Of a stretch of DNA of 37,860 bases, positions 1 through 7,896 are shown piece by piece (position 1 is the stretch's first letter; each line of letters begins with the position of its first letter). Source of the stretch: an uncultured Woeseiaceae bacterium (lineage in GTDB: Bacteria; Pseudomonadota; Gammaproteobacteria; Steroidobacterales; Woeseiaceae); assembly GCA_947259145.1 (NCBI GenBank), contig CAMYLB010000309.1, positions 1 to 37,860 of the forward strand, written 5' to 3'. The notes below the pieces were generated by a model that saw only the letters and a program-made list of their open reading frames with translations, ran no database searches and was not told the DNA's origin. The position numbers and the translations under genes are program-made.

Positions 1-290
1 CTGCAATTCGTTTCCATTTGCCGGATCTGTTTGGCGGCGCTCTCGCCGACCACGGCGAGGTCCCGGAAACTGGTGACCGGGGTCGTCGGGGTCGAGTGAT
101 CCATGGTTGGCAGCGTGAGGTCCGGCCGTCGCACGGTCAGTCCATTTTCCCGCAGCACGGTAAATGCCTGCGGAGTGGTTACCTCATGGATGATGTGCAG
201 GGCGATGTAGAGCACTGCCGGTGTCTCGGGTGTTTCCTCGACGACGACGTGGTCCGACCACACTTTTTCGAACAGAGTTGTTTTGCTCAC
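1..290 (-). CDS. leuC: 3-isopropylmalate dehydratase large subunit, N-terminal part (truncated by window edge)
   Basis: The gene runs off the left edge, so only about 96 N-terminal residues are visible. LeuC with LeuD isomerises 2-isopropylmalate to 3-isopropylmalate in leucine synthesis, using a 4Fe-4S cluster in the cytoplasm. The reading frame starts at a GTG ([16 protein letters not shown]) 12 bp after the leuA stop. It continues with [17 protein letters not shown] and TMDHSTPT, which match the LeuC amino-terminal signature (LYI..H..HEVT.PQAF, MDH..PT). The cluster-binding cysteines lie beyond the window. The ORF track misses it because of the GTG start and open end. Tight spacing to leuA implies one transcript ilvC-leuA-leuC. 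Confidence 0.9.
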   Translation of the reverse strand, partial: MSKTTLFEKVWSDHVVVEETPETPAVLYIALHIIHEVTTPQAFTVLRENGLTVRRPDLTLPTMDHSTPTTPVTSFRDLAVVGESAAKQIRQMETNC

Positions 291-302
291 CCTGTTGTCA
301 GC

Positions 303-1868
303 CTAGATTGTTGCTTGTTCAGGCGTCGGCCTGCCGGGTCCGGAACTTCCGTATTGCTTGCGTCGAAGAATGCGGTTCATTACCTCGAGGCAGGCGCGGC
401 AGCCGGCTTCGACGATATCGACGCTGGTGCCGCGACCACGATAGCTCTCGCCGTCATATTCGACGGTCACCGTGACCTCGCCCTGGGCGTCCTCGCCAAT
501 CGATGCGCTGTGCAACTCAAAGTTCTTCAGCGTTATTTGCACGCCTGTGGCTTGCTCAAGTGCGAGAAACGCAGCGGCAACGGGACCATCACCGTGCGCG
601 CTCTCCGTCTTGTCATCGCCATCCTCGCCAATAAGCGTGATGGCAGCCGTTGCAGGTTGGTCGGTGTGTGTCTGAACTTCAAGGGACTTCAGCGTCCACG
701 GCCCCGACGACGCACTGTCGGCATTCATGATGATTGCTTCGATATCGCCGTCGTAGACGTCTTTTTTCTTGTCGGCGAGCTTTTTGAATTCCTGAAAAGC
801 TCGATTGGTCTCGAACTCATCGAGTTCAAACCCCAGCTCCGCTACACGATTGCGAAATGCGTGCCGACCGCTGTGCTTGCCCATGACCAGATTGGAGCGG
901 CTCAGGCCGACATCTTCGGGCCGCATGATCTCGTAGGTCGACGCGTGCTGCAGCATGCCATGCTGGTGTATGCCGGCTTCATGCGCGAACGCGTTTTCGC
1001 CAACGATGGCCTTGTTTCGCGGGGTGTGCATGCCGGTGATATTCGAAACCAGGCGCGAGGTCGGGTAAAGCCGAGTCGTATCGATGCCGGTTTCGAGGCC
1101 GAAGAACTCAGCCCGGGTCTTGATCGCCATCACCGCTTCTTCGAGGCTGCAGTTTCCGGCACGTTCGCCAATACCGTTAATCGTGCACTCGATTTGGCGG
1201 GCCCCGGCATTGACAGCCGCCAGGCTGTTGGCCACAGCCATGCCAAGATCGTCATGGCAGTGCACGCTTAGAATAATGTCATCGATATTGGCGACATGCT
1301 CTCCAAGGTAGCGGAACAAGCGATCGAACTCGGCGGGAACCGTGTAGCCGACCGTATCCGGAATGTTGACGGTCGTGGCCCCGGCCTCGATCGCAGCGGA
1401 AACCACTTCAGCGAGATAGGAAAGCTCAGTTCGCGAGGCATCCTCTGGCGAAAACTCCACGTCATCGACGAGCTCTCGAGCCATCTTGATCGCACCAACG
1501 GCGCTCTTGATGATTTCCTCTTTAGCCATCTTGAGCTTGTGCTCGCGATGAATCGCGCTGGTTGCGACAAACACGTGAATGCGGTGACGATCCGCACTTT
1601 TGACCGCTTCGTAAACTTTTTCGATGTCGCCTGCAGTGCAGCGCGCAAGCCCGCAGATTATGGGACCGAAGTTCCTCTCAGCGATCGCTTTGACAGACTC
1701 GAAATCCCCGGGGGAGGCCGCCGGGAACCCCGCTTCGATGACATCGACCTTGAGTTCTGACAGCGCCTTCGCAACACGGAGTTTTTCGCTGAGCGTCATG
1801 CTGCAACCCGGGGCTTGTTCCCCGTCACGCAAGGTCGTGTCGAAAATGCGGATCTGCTTGTCGGACAT
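303..1868 (-). CDS. leuA: 2-isopropylmalate synthase
   Basis: LeuA condenses acetyl-CoA with 2-oxoisovalerate, the first committed step of leucine synthesis, in the cytoplasm. The product is 521 residues, the usual length of the long LeuA form. The catalytic TIM barrel begins with IRIFDTTLRDGEQAPGC. It includes the metal ligands in SVHCHDDLGMAV and the NGIGERAGN motif. HEAGIHQHG and a C-terminal leucine-binding regulatory domain follow (about residues 390-510). I chose the ATG at 1868 because GGAGGAT lies just upstream and because homologues start here; the longer ORF overlaps ilvC in another frame. The gene lies 49 bp downstream of ilvC and is probably co-transcribed. End-product inhibition by leucine is known for the family. 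Confidence 0.97.
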   Translation of the reverse strand: MSDKQIRIFDTTLRDGEQAPGCSMTLSEKLRVAKALSELKVDVIEAGFPAASPGDFESVKAIAERNFGPIICGLARCTAGDIEKVYEAVKSADRHRIHVFVATSAIHREHKLKMAKEEIIKSAVGAIKMARELVDDVEFSPEDASRTELSYLAEVVSAAIEAGATTVNIPDTVGYTVPAEFDRLFRYLGEHVANIDDIILSVHCHDDLGMAVANSLAAVNAGARQIECTINGIGERAGNCSLEEAVMAIKTRAEFFGLETGIDTTRLYPTSRLVSNITGMHTPRNKAIVGENAFAHEAGIHQHGMLQHASTYEIMRPEDVGLSRSNLVMGKHSGRHAFRNRVAELGFELDEFETNRAFQEFKKLADKKKDVYDGDIEAIIMNADSASSGPWTLKSLEVQTHTDQPATAAITLIGEDGDDKTESAHGDGPVAAAFLALEQATGVQITLKNFELHSASIGEDAQGEVTVTVEYDGESYRGRGTSVDIVEAGCRACLEVMNRILRRKQYGSSGPGRPTPEQATI

Positions 1869-1917
1869 CGGATTGATCCTCCGGTTTTTCCTCGGTTTCG
1901 TTAAATGGCGACGCTGG

Positions 1918-2847
1918 CTAGTCTTCGAGCCAGTCCATGCGGCTGCGCAGGTCCGCGCCGACTTTCTCGATCGGATGGTCGAGATCGGCCTGCATCCTGC
2001 GTTTGAACTCGGGCATGCCATTTTGGCTCTCGGCGATCCAGTTCTTGGCAAAAGTGCCGTCCTGGATTTCGTTGAGGATATCTTTCATCGCTGCACGTGA
2101 TGACTCGTCAACGACTCGAGGCCCGCTGACCATGTCCCCCCAGGCCGCCGTGTCGCTGATGAACTTGTGCATCTTCCTGAGGCCGCCTTCATGCAGTAAA
2201 TCGACGATCAGCTTGAGCTCGTGCATGACCTCATAGAACTCGGTGGCGCCGCCACAAAGTACAGCCTGTTCGCCGAACAGGTCCGTTTCGGTTTCCTCGG
2301 CAAAGGTCGTCTCGATCACGCCGGCTCTTGCGCCGCCAATACCGGCCGAATAGGCCAGGGCGATTTTGAGTGCGTCGCCGCTTGCATCCTGGTGTACGGC
2401 GACAAGGCAGGGAACGCCGTGGCCTTCTTCATATTGCCGACGCACCAAACCGCCAGGCCCCTTGGGGGCAATCAACGCAACATTCAGGTCGCTGCGCGCT
2501 TCGATCTGTTTGTAGTGAATGGCAAACCCGTGCGCGAACATCAATGTGGCGCCATTGTCGATGTCGTCCACAACGGACTCATAAAGTGACTTCTGAACCA
2601 TATCCGGCGTGAGGAACATGACGATCTTTGCATTCTTGACCGCATCGTTCGGCTCCATGACCACCAGTCCGTCAGCCTCCGCCTTGGCCCAGCTTGCGCC
2701 GCTCTTGCGCAGGCCCACGACGACATTGAAGCCGCTGTCCTTGAGATTCAGGGCGTGCGCGCGACCCTGGCTGCCGAAGCCCAGTAGGGTGATCTGGCTT
2801 TCTGCCAGGCAGGAAATATCGACGTCTGATTCCGAGTACATTTGCAT
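1918..2847 (-). CDS. ilvC: Ketol-acid reductoisomerase (class I) with an internal in-frame deletion
   Basis: IlvC converts 2-acetolactate or 2-aceto-2-hydroxybutyrate to the dihydroxy acids of valine, leucine and isoleucine synthesis, using NADPH and Mg2+. The NADPH fold ([17 protein letters not shown]), the [16 protein letters not shown] segment, and the Mg ligands in [12 protein letters not shown] and [15 protein letters not shown] are all visible. The protein is 309 residues against about 330-340 in class I enzymes. Between GGATE and FYEVMHELK about 19 residues are missing, corresponding to the family stretch that reads roughly LVKAGFETLVEAGY.PEMAY. Both carboxylates of E..xHE survive, but a core helix of the knotted domain is lost. 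Start ATG at 2847 has GAGGA upstream. Identity is certain; activity of the product as written is doubtful. Confidence 0.93.
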   Translation of the reverse strand: MQMYSESDVDISCLAESQITLLGFGSQGRAHALNLKDSGFNVVVGLRKSGASWAKAEADGLVVMEPNDAVKNAKIVMFLTPDMVQKSLYESVVDDIDNGATLMFAHGFAIHYKQIEARSDLNVALIAPKGPGGLVRRQYEEGHGVPCLVAVHQDASGDALKIALAYSAGIGGARAGVIETTFAEETETDLFGEQAVLCGGATEFYEVMHELKLIVDLLHEGGLRKMHKFISDTAAWGDMVSGPRVVDESSRAAMKDILNEIQDGTFAKNWIAESQNGMPEFKRRMQADLDHPIEKVGADLRSRMDWLED

Positions 2848-2877
2848 GGGTGTTCCTCAGCCTGATGCAATTTTCAT

Positions 2878-2913
2878 AAAAAAAACCCCACTATCCATTT
2901 GGATGCGGGGTTT
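2878..2913 (-). terminator. Attenuator-like rho-independent terminator in the ilvC leader
   Basis: Read on the minus strand, AAACCCC pairs with GGGGTTT and an inner ATCC pairs with GGAT around a short AT-rich loop. Eight consecutive U residues follow. The hairpin ends about 30 nt before the ilvC start and lies downstream of a promoter and a short ORF. This is the arrangement of transcription attenuators of amino acid operons. A second GC-rich hairpin-forming segment (GCCCTCC..GGGAGGC) lies just upstream and could serve as an alternative pairing partner. Confidence 0.75.
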
Positions 2914-2937
2914 ACGTGTCCGTACGCTGGATACGCG

Positions 2938-3018
2938 CTACCCGCTGTGCCTCCCAAGGAGGGCAAGTCGCGATACGCGCAGACTAAAAGCCTGTGAGTT
3001 GTGTTGCGATCCAGTCAT
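2938..3018 (-). CDS. Candidate 26-residue leader peptide of the ilvC-leuA-leuC operon
   Basis: A minus-strand ORF of 26 codons lies between the promoter and the attenuator hairpin. Its distal part reads SLRVSRLALLGRHSG, enriched in leucine (four) with one valine; these are the amino acids made by the operon. The predicted transcription start (about 3020) lies only a couple of bases before the ATG at 3018, so translation would be leaderless or nearly so. This is too short for the ORF track. Position and composition support an attenuation leader, but there is no long run of regulatory codons, so I hold it as a candidate only. Confidence 0.45.
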   Translation of the reverse strand: MTGSQHNSQAFSLRVSRLALLGRHSG

Positions 3019-3026
3019 AGCGCCGA

Positions 3027-3055
3027 ATCATGTTGTAACGCAGGAATGATGTCAA
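3027..3055 (-). promoter_or_regulatory. Sigma70-type promoter for ilvC-leuA-leuC
   Basis: On the minus strand there is a perfect -35 box TTGACA (3055-3050), a 17-nt spacer and a -10 box CATGAT (3032-3027, five of six to TATAAT apart from the first base). The predicted start is near 3020, giving a leader of about 170 nt before ilvC, which includes the short ORF and the terminator-like hairpin. Confidence 0.7.
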
Positions 3056-3602
3056 CCACTGCATAACCAGTTACGGCTGTTACTAAACAAATCCGATTAA
3101 CAAATATTCCTAAGCTCATAATTAAAAAGGGCAAACTTGTACTTACGTTACGGCCTCATCCGACCTTATATATGGAGCTCAAAAACACCTTCGCCCGAAC
3201 GCGCCGGTGCAGCCGGCCATTGGCATCGTCGTGATCGTGTCGTTGCATGTTAATCACGAATAACGAAAGTAGCGTTATGTTGTTAAGAGTTATGTAGTTC
3301 ATGGGCTGGCGATCTGGCAAGCATGTGTTATTCTTGGCTCCGAAGTACAGGGGACATCACAAAAGTATAGGAACACTTGGCGGGGAAGCCTCGGCAATGC
3401 CGCGGCGGCCAAAAACTAATTAGTAGAGAAAAAATCAAGTTCCAGGAAAGTTTGTCGCCGCGCGGCGTAAGTGGAGAGGAGCGCGTGCACAAATCGCTAC
3501 ATGATCTGCTTTATCAGTTTTCAGCTATGCATGTATTCAGTGGATACGTTGCATGTCTCTCCGTAACTATTAACAACAACATACGACTTTTAAGGAGCGT
3601 TC
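3056..3602. other. 547-bp intergenic region between divergent ilvC and TonB-type operons
   Basis: I see no convincing gene here. The 80-codon plus-strand ORF at 3377-3619 overlaps the next start and has no recognisable domain. The region is AT-rich around 3060-3300 and holds several small repeats. These are ATAACG-N7-CGTTAT at 3260-3278, two direct copies of GTTATGT 15 bp apart (3274 and 3289), CGGCA-A-TGCCG at 3392-3402, and the palindrome CGCCGCGCGGCG at 3456-3467. It must contain the promoter of the downstream operon, but I cannot assign a convincing -35/-10 pair or a Fur box. Confidence 0.6.
3260..3278. promoter_or_regulatory. Candidate operator: inverted repeat ATAACG-N7-CGTTAT
   Basis: A perfect six-base inverted repeat with a 7-base centre, overlapped on its right by the first of two GTTATGT direct repeats. 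It lies 325 bp upstream of the DUF3450/TonB operon and about 205 bp upstream of the ilvC promoter. The symmetry fits a dimeric regulator, but no known consensus is recognised. The assignment rests on symmetry alone. Confidence 0.25.
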
Positions 3603-4382
3603 ATGAATCGGTGCATTAGCAGCAGTCGGCGCATTACCGCAGCGTTATTCGCTACAGCGGTGATCTTGCTTTCCGGCAGCGTATTCGCCCAGTCCGTCAA
3701 TCAGGTATTGCAGGCTGATCAACGCAGATTGAACCTTGCGCAACAATCGCAGGAGCGTATCAACAAAATTGTTCAAGGTACTCGTTCCCTCGAGGACCAG
3801 TACAGGTCCATTAACAAGGAAATCGACGGACTCAAGGTCTACAACCGGCTGATGCGGGCCCAGGTTGAAGGGCAGTCGGCCGTTCTGGAAGACATCGGAT
3901 TGTCGATGGACCAGGTTGACGTCATTAACCGCCAGATCTTTCCCCTGATGGAACGCATGATCGACGGACTCGACCAGTCCGTGAAGCTCGACATTCCGTT
4001 CCTGATGGACGAGCGCAACAAGCGCATTGCGGGTCTGCAAGGCATCATGGAGCGCTCCGACGTCAGCGTCGCCGAGAAATTCCGCAAGGTGATGGAGGCG
4101 TACCAGATCGAAAATGACTATGGCACGACCATTGAGAATTACACCCAGTCTTTGACCATCGACGATGCCACGCGCTCGTTCAACATGCTTCGCGTCGGTC
4201 GCATCGGGCTCTACTTCCAGTCTGACGACACCAAGATTACGGGTCGTTGGGACAATGAAGCGCGTAGCTGGGTCGTAGATGACTCCGCGCGAAACGAAGT
4301 GCGCAAAGGTCTGCGGGTGGCCAGACAATTAATTGCACCGGAACTCATCATTGTTCCCGTTCCAGCTGCGGAGGCTAATTAA
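3603..4382 (+). CDS. DUF3450 family periplasmic protein of the TonB2/TtpC locus
   Basis: This 259-residue protein has a signal peptide ending near GSVFA|Q (about residue 29). A long helical coiled-coil region (about 35-105) is rich in Q, R, E and L. The mixed C-terminal half contains the conserved RVGRIGLYFQSDD..GRWD type segment of the DUF3450 family. It is the first gene of an operon that continues with TtpC-like, ExbB, ExbD, ExbD, TonB and TPR genes. The same family stands first in the tonB2 clusters of Vibrio. Its molecular role is not established; location and coiled coil suggest it interacts with the energising complex in the periplasm. AAGGAG sits 5-6 bases before the ATG. Its stop codon directly abuts the next ATG. 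Confidence 0.85.
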   Translation: MNRCISSSRRITAALFATAVILLSGSVFAQSVNQVLQADQRRLNLAQQSQERINKIVQGTRSLEDQYRSINKEIDGLKVYNRLMRAQVEGQSAVLEDIGLSMDQVDVINRQIFPLMERMIDGLDQSVKLDIPFLMDERNKRIAGLQGIMERSDVSVAEKFRKVMEAYQIENDYGTTIENYTQSLTIDDATRSFNMLRVGRIGLYFQSDDTKITGRWDNEARSWVVDDSARNEVRKGLRVARQLIAPELIIVPVPAAEAN

Positions 4383-5750
4383 ATGAAACGTATTACACTC
4401 ATTATTGCCGTCGGACTGCTGAGTCTGGGTTTTGTTGGCACGGCCAACGCACAGGACGACAGTGCTCGCAGCATGGCTGAGCTCTTGCGTCTGATCGAGC
4501 AGGGACAGGCACGCGACTCGCAGGAAGCGCGCAAACGTGAAGCTGCCTTCGCACAGAACAAGAACCAGCAGCAGTCGCTGCTGAACCAGGCACGTGCGGA
4601 GCGAACTCGTGAAGAACAAACGAGCGCCAGCCTTGAAGCGAGTTTCGAGAAGAATCAGCAGCAGATAATCACGGCTAGACAGGCCCTCGACGAGCGCCTG
4701 GGCGCCCTGAAAGAGCTGTTTGGCGTGTTGCAGACCGTGTCTGGTGATGCGCAGGGTCGATTCAGCGCTTCCCTGACCAACATTGAATTCCCGGATCGTT
4801 CGGCGTTTCTCTTTGAGCTCGGCGCCAAGATGGCCGGGGCCAGCAGCCTGGCCTCGATTGCGGACATCGAGACTTTGTGGGGAATGCTGCAGAAGGAAAT
4901 TGTCGAGACCGGCAAGGTTACTCGCTTCAATCACCTCGTCACGAAAGCCGATGGCCAGCAGGAAGAAATGGAAGTCGTTCGAGTTGGCGCCTTCAATATT
5001 GTTTCTGAGAACGGCTACCTGGAATATGACTCGGGCGAGAAGTCGATCGCCGAGCTGCTGCGTCAGCCTGAAGGTCGTTATGCCTCTACGGCGGGTGACC
5101 TGATGGATGCCGATGGCGGCGCTGTCGATTTCGGTATCGATGTCACCAAGGGTGGCATCCTCGGATTGCTCGTGGAATCGCCGACCGTTAAGGATCGCAT
5201 CGAGCAGGGCGGCATTGTCGGTTACTGCATTATTGCGCTCGGTATCATCGGGTTGATTATCGCAATACTGCGCTTTTTGGCACTGTCCAACGCCAGCCGC
5301 AAGGTTACTGCGCAGCTGAAGCGGGACACGGCAAGCGCCGACAACCCGCTGGGTCGCGTACTGGCTGCTTACGAAAGTAACAGGGGTGCCGATACCGAAA
5401 CCGTCGAGCTGAAACTTAGCGAGGCGGCTTTGAAGGAGATGCCGGACCTCACCAAGGGGCTGCTCTTCATCAAGGTGGTTGCGGCTGTCGCACCGCTCAT
5501 GGGTCTGCTGGGTACGGTTACCGGTATGATCAAGACCTTCCAGGTGATCACACTTTACGGTGCTGGTGATCCGAAGATGATGGCCGGCGGTATCTCACAG
5601 GCATTGATGACAACGGTACTCGGACTTGTCGTAGCAATTCCCATGGTCTTGCTGCACACGGTCGTCAGTGGTCAGAGCCGCAAGATTGTCAACATTCTTC
5701 AGTCTCAGAGCGCTGGCCTCGTGGCACAGCACTCCGAACGGAATGGCTAG
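4383..5750 (+). CDS. TtpC-like long MotA/TolQ/ExbB family proton channel protein
   Basis: At 455 residues this is twice the size of ordinary ExbB. A signal peptide (to TANA|Q, about residue 23) is followed by a periplasmic coiled coil (about 30-105) and a mixed domain to about 265. The ExbB-like channel module then has three membrane helices: IVGYCIIALGIIGLIIAIL (about 273-295), the hallmark APLMGLLGTVTGMIKTFQ (about 365-382), and GISQALMTTVLGLVVAIPMV (about 405-424). This architecture is that of TtpC, the extra subunit needed by Vibrio TonB2 systems, inferred to link the proton channel to the periplasm. The gene starts at the base following the DUF3450 stop and has GGAGG upstream. It probably works with the smaller ExbB encoded next. 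Confidence 0.88.
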   Translation: MKRITLIIAVGLLSLGFVGTANAQDDSARSMAELLRLIEQGQARDSQEARKREAAFAQNKNQQQSLLNQARAERTREEQTSASLEASFEKNQQQIITARQALDERLGALKELFGVLQTVSGDAQGRFSASLTNIEFPDRSAFLFELGAKMAGASSLASIADIETLWGMLQKEIVETGKVTRFNHLVTKADGQQEEMEVVRVGAFNIVSENGYLEYDSGEKSIAELLRQPEGRYASTAGDLMDADGGAVDFGIDVTKGGILGLLVESPTVKDRIEQGGIVGYCIIALGIIGLIIAILRFLALSNASRKVTAQLKRDTASADNPLGRVLAAYESNRGADTETVELKLSEAALKEMPDLTKGLLFIKVVAAVAPLMGLLGTVTGMIKTFQVITLYGAGDPKMMAGGISQALMTTVLGLVVAIPMVLLHTVVSGQSRKIVNILQSQSAGLVAQHSERNG

Positions 5751-5767
5751 AGCCGAAAGGAGTCGCC

Positions 5768-6295
5768 ATGCTTTGGCTTGCTGACAGTTTCGAAGCCATA
5801 CGAGATTTCATGAGTCTGGGTGGCCCCGTACTCCGGGTCATCGCAGTGACCATCTTCCTGATGTGGGTCGTCATCGTCGAGCGGATCATGTTCTTTCGCA
5901 CATCGATGGGCAAAATGTCACGCGAGATTTATGACAATTGGGAATCGCGGCCGGAACGTAAGTCCTGGAATGCGAAACAGATCCGGGAGTTGATGATCTC
6001 GCGATTCAGCGAAGCAACGAATCAGGGTATCAACCTGATTCAGACGCTCGTCGCACTTTGTCCCTTGCTCGGCCTTCTCGGCACGGTAACGGGCATGATC
6101 AGTGTGTTCCAGGTCATGGCGGTCTCCGGCTCGGGTAACGTCCGTGCGATGGCGGCCGGCGTATCTCAGGCCACGGTACCGACCATGGCAGGGATGGTCG
6201 GGGCGCTTTCGGGCGTCCTCCTGGTCACTCTTTTATCCCGCCGCGCCGCCCGTGAAGTCGAATTCCTTGAGGATTCGCTCACGATGGATCACTAG
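5768..6295 (+). CDS. exbB: ExbB-type proton channel subunit of TonB system
   Basis: The 175-residue size is that of ExbB2-type proteins. There are three membrane helices: VLRVIAVTIFLMWVVIVERI (about 18-37), the signature CPLLGLLGTVTGMISVFQVM (about 97-116), and QATVPTMAGMVGALSGVLLV (about 135-154). ExbB pentamers with ExbD convert the inner-membrane proton gradient into movement of TonB, powering outer-membrane receptors. AAGGAG lies upstream with ideal spacing, 17 bp after the TtpC-like gene. The short cytoplasmic N-terminus separates it from the long paralogue encoded just before. TolQ is the main alternative, but the neighbours (TonB, not TolA/TolB) decide for ExbB. Confidence 0.92.
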   Translation: MLWLADSFEAIRDFMSLGGPVLRVIAVTIFLMWVVIVERIMFFRTSMGKMSREIYDNWESRPERKSWNAKQIRELMISRFSEATNQGINLIQTLVALCPLLGLLGTVTGMISVFQVMAVSGSGNVRAMAAGVSQATVPTMAGMVGALSGVLLVTLLSRRAAREVEFLEDSLTMDH

Positions 6296-6307
6296 GGGAC
6301 AGTCGCC

Positions 6308-6718
6308 ATGCGAAAACATCTGGATGATATCCATGTCGACGAGGATGAGAATGAAATCAACCTGACGCCGATGCTGGACGTCGTATTTATTATGCTCATT
6401 TTCTTCATTGTTACGGCGTCATTCATTAAGGAATCAGGAATCGATGTCAACCGGCCTGATGCTCCAGTAACTGAGTCCACGCCGGAAGAAGCGAACATCC
6501 TTGTAGTGATCAGTTCCAACGATGAAATTTTTATCGACAGGCGCCTGATCGATCCGCGTGCAGTCCGTGCGAACATTGAAAGGCTGCATGCAGAGAACCC
6601 GAAAGGATCGGTGGTGATCCAAGCTGATAACAAGTCATCGAATAAAGTACTTGTGGAGGTAATGGATTCCTCCCGAAGCGCCGGGGTTTACAACATTTCG
6701 ATCGCCGACAAACGATAG
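6308..6718 (+). CDS. exbD: ExbD-type stator subunit, first copy
   Basis: The 136-residue ExbD/TolR family protein has a short charged cytoplasmic N-terminus, one membrane helix (about 21-41) and a periplasmic domain. The helix holds the proton-carrying aspartate in LTPMLDVVFIMLIFFIV. The periplasmic domain includes ANILVVISSNDEIFIDRR and AENPKGSVVIQAD, which match the ExbD fold. It lies 12 bp after exbB. A close relative follows directly, so the operon encodes two ExbD proteins. Both keep the key aspartate. With ExbB it transmits proton flow to TonB. Confidence 0.93.
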   Translation: MRKHLDDIHVDEDENEINLTPMLDVVFIMLIFFIVTASFIKESGIDVNRPDAPVTESTPEEANILVVISSNDEIFIDRRLIDPRAVRANIERLHAENPKGSVVIQADNKSSNKVLVEVMDSSRSAGVYNISIADKR

Positions 6719-6743
6719 CCCTGCACTCACCAGGACAATAGCA

Positions 6744-7154
6744 ATGCGAAAAAGACAAGGTTCGATTGGTGTCGACGAGGAAGAAAATGAGATAAACCTG
6801 ACGCCGATGCTGGACGTCGTGTTCATCATGCTCATTTTCTTCATTGTGACGGCGACATTTATCAAGGAAGCCGGCATCCAGGTCGAGCGTCCCGACACGA
6901 TAACCGCCGATTCCCAGGACGACGCATCCATACTGATCGCGATCAGTGCGAATGACGAAATCTGGATTGATCGCCAGAAGCGAGACCCGCGCGCGGTTCG
7001 CTCAATCCTCGAGCGTTTGCACGCTGAAAACCCGAAAGGTTCAATCGTCATACAGGCTGATGAAAAATCAACCCACGAGACGCTGGTTATCGTCATGGAA
7101 GCGGCGAAGGGTGCGGGCGTGACTAACGTAGCCATCGCATCCGATGACGGCTAG
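6744..7154 (+). CDS. exbD: ExbD-type stator subunit, second tandem copy
   Basis: This is also 136 residues and clearly a tandem duplicate of the preceding gene. The block INLTPMLDVVFIMLIFFIVT is identical, and RLHAENPKGS is shared. The periplasmic halves have diverged (for example NDEIWIDRQKRDPRAVRS against NDEIFIDRRLIDPRAVRA in the first copy). The membrane aspartate is kept. It lies 25 bp downstream of copy one and 84 bp upstream of tonB. Known ExbB/ExbD complexes contain two ExbD chains in one ExbB pentamer, so a heterodimer of the two copies is a natural inference, though not proven. Confidence 0.93.
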   Translation: MRKRQGSIGVDEEENEINLTPMLDVVFIMLIFFIVTATFIKEAGIQVERPDTITADSQDDASILIAISANDEIWIDRQKRDPRAVRSILERLHAENPKGSIVIQADEKSTHETLVIVMEAAKGAGVTNVAIASDDG

Positions 7155-7238
7155 GAACAACGGCGCAGGAAGTTTGTCGAATTACAGTGGAGTTGTCGGC
7201 GACATACACCGGCAATTCCCGTTGAGGAGAACCGGACC

Positions 7239-7844
7239 ATGATAGGTCGTTATGTATTTTCAATAGTGATCGGCACGATCGTTACGCTGAGCCTGCTGTT
7301 CGTCATGCAGTTACTCATCGTTACGGGTAAGACCGCGCTGACAGATCCTCGCGAACGCCACAAACTTGAGTTCGTCCGCGTAAAGCGCAATGAGAACCTG
7401 AATATCGCGGACCTGACTCCGGAAAAGCCGCCGAAACCACCCGAGACGCCGCCTGAGACCCCACCTCAGGAGCTGGACAACATCAATCCGGACGCACCGA
7501 CCATCAATGTTGCAGCGCCCACAGTTTCGGCGGACACGAGTATCGGTGGCCCCGGCGGCATGAATATCGCTGAAGGCGACTATCTGCCGATCGTACGCGT
7601 AGCACCGGTTTATCCGGCGCGCGCCCTGTCGAGGGGTCTCGAGGGATTCGTCGACTTGTCATTTACTGTCACAACCGCGGGGACAGTCAGAGACCCGATT
7701 GTTCTTCAATCGTCCAGCAGCCTGTTTGAGCGTGCGGCGATTCGTGCCGTGCTCAAGTTCAAATACAAGCCACGCGTAGTCGACGGCGTTCCGGTTGATG
7801 TGCCGGGCGTAAAGACACGAATTTCATTCCAGCTTGAGGAATAA
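7239..7844 (+). CDS. tonB: TonB family energy transducer (TonB2 type)
   Basis: The 201-residue protein has one N-terminal membrane helix (about 5-28, FSIVIGTIVTLSLLFVMQLL). A short proline-rich spacer PEKPPKPPETPPETPPQ lies at about 63-80, and a C-terminal TonB domain at about 110-201. The domain contains VAPVYPARALSRGLEGFVDL and RAAIRAVLKFKYKPR, typical of the receptor-contacting fold. The spacer is much shorter than in E. coli TonB, as in TonB2 proteins, which may be why such systems carry extra periplasmic partners (DUF3450, TtpC, TPR). GAGGAGA precedes the ATG. No TonB-dependent receptor gene is in the window, so the substrate cannot be named. Confidence 0.93.
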   Translation: MIGRYVFSIVIGTIVTLSLLFVMQLLIVTGKTALTDPRERHKLEFVRVKRNENLNIADLTPEKPPKPPETPPETPPQELDNINPDAPTINVAAPTVSADTSIGGPGGMNIAEGDYLPIVRVAPVYPARALSRGLEGFVDLSFTVTTAGTVRDPIVLQSSSSLFERAAIRAVLKFKYKPRVVDGVPVDVPGVKTRISFQLEE

Positions 7845-7896
7845 CGCCTGCTACTTGCCAGGGCGGAAAAAGTTATTCAAGAGGATCTTTTTTGAC

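Noticed and set aside
18-1271. 417-codon plus-strand ORF opposite leuA and leuC
   Set aside because: It is the antisense shadow of leuA/leuC, has no recognisable domain, and crosses the leuA-leuC boundary.
3000-3047. Alternative leader peptide MIRRYDWIATQLTGF upstream of ilvC
   Set aside because: Its ATG overlaps the predicted -10 box, so it would not be transcribed from that promoter, and it lacks runs of branched-chain codons.
3377-3619. 80-codon plus-strand ORF upstream of the DUF3450 gene
   Set aside because: It overlaps the well supported ATG at 3603, has no ribosome site or family resemblance, and mixes low-complexity and palindromic DNA.
3645-4328. 227-codon minus-strand ORF opposite the DUF3450 gene
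   Set aside because: Antisense shadow; the plus-strand gene has a signal peptide, ribosome site and operon context.
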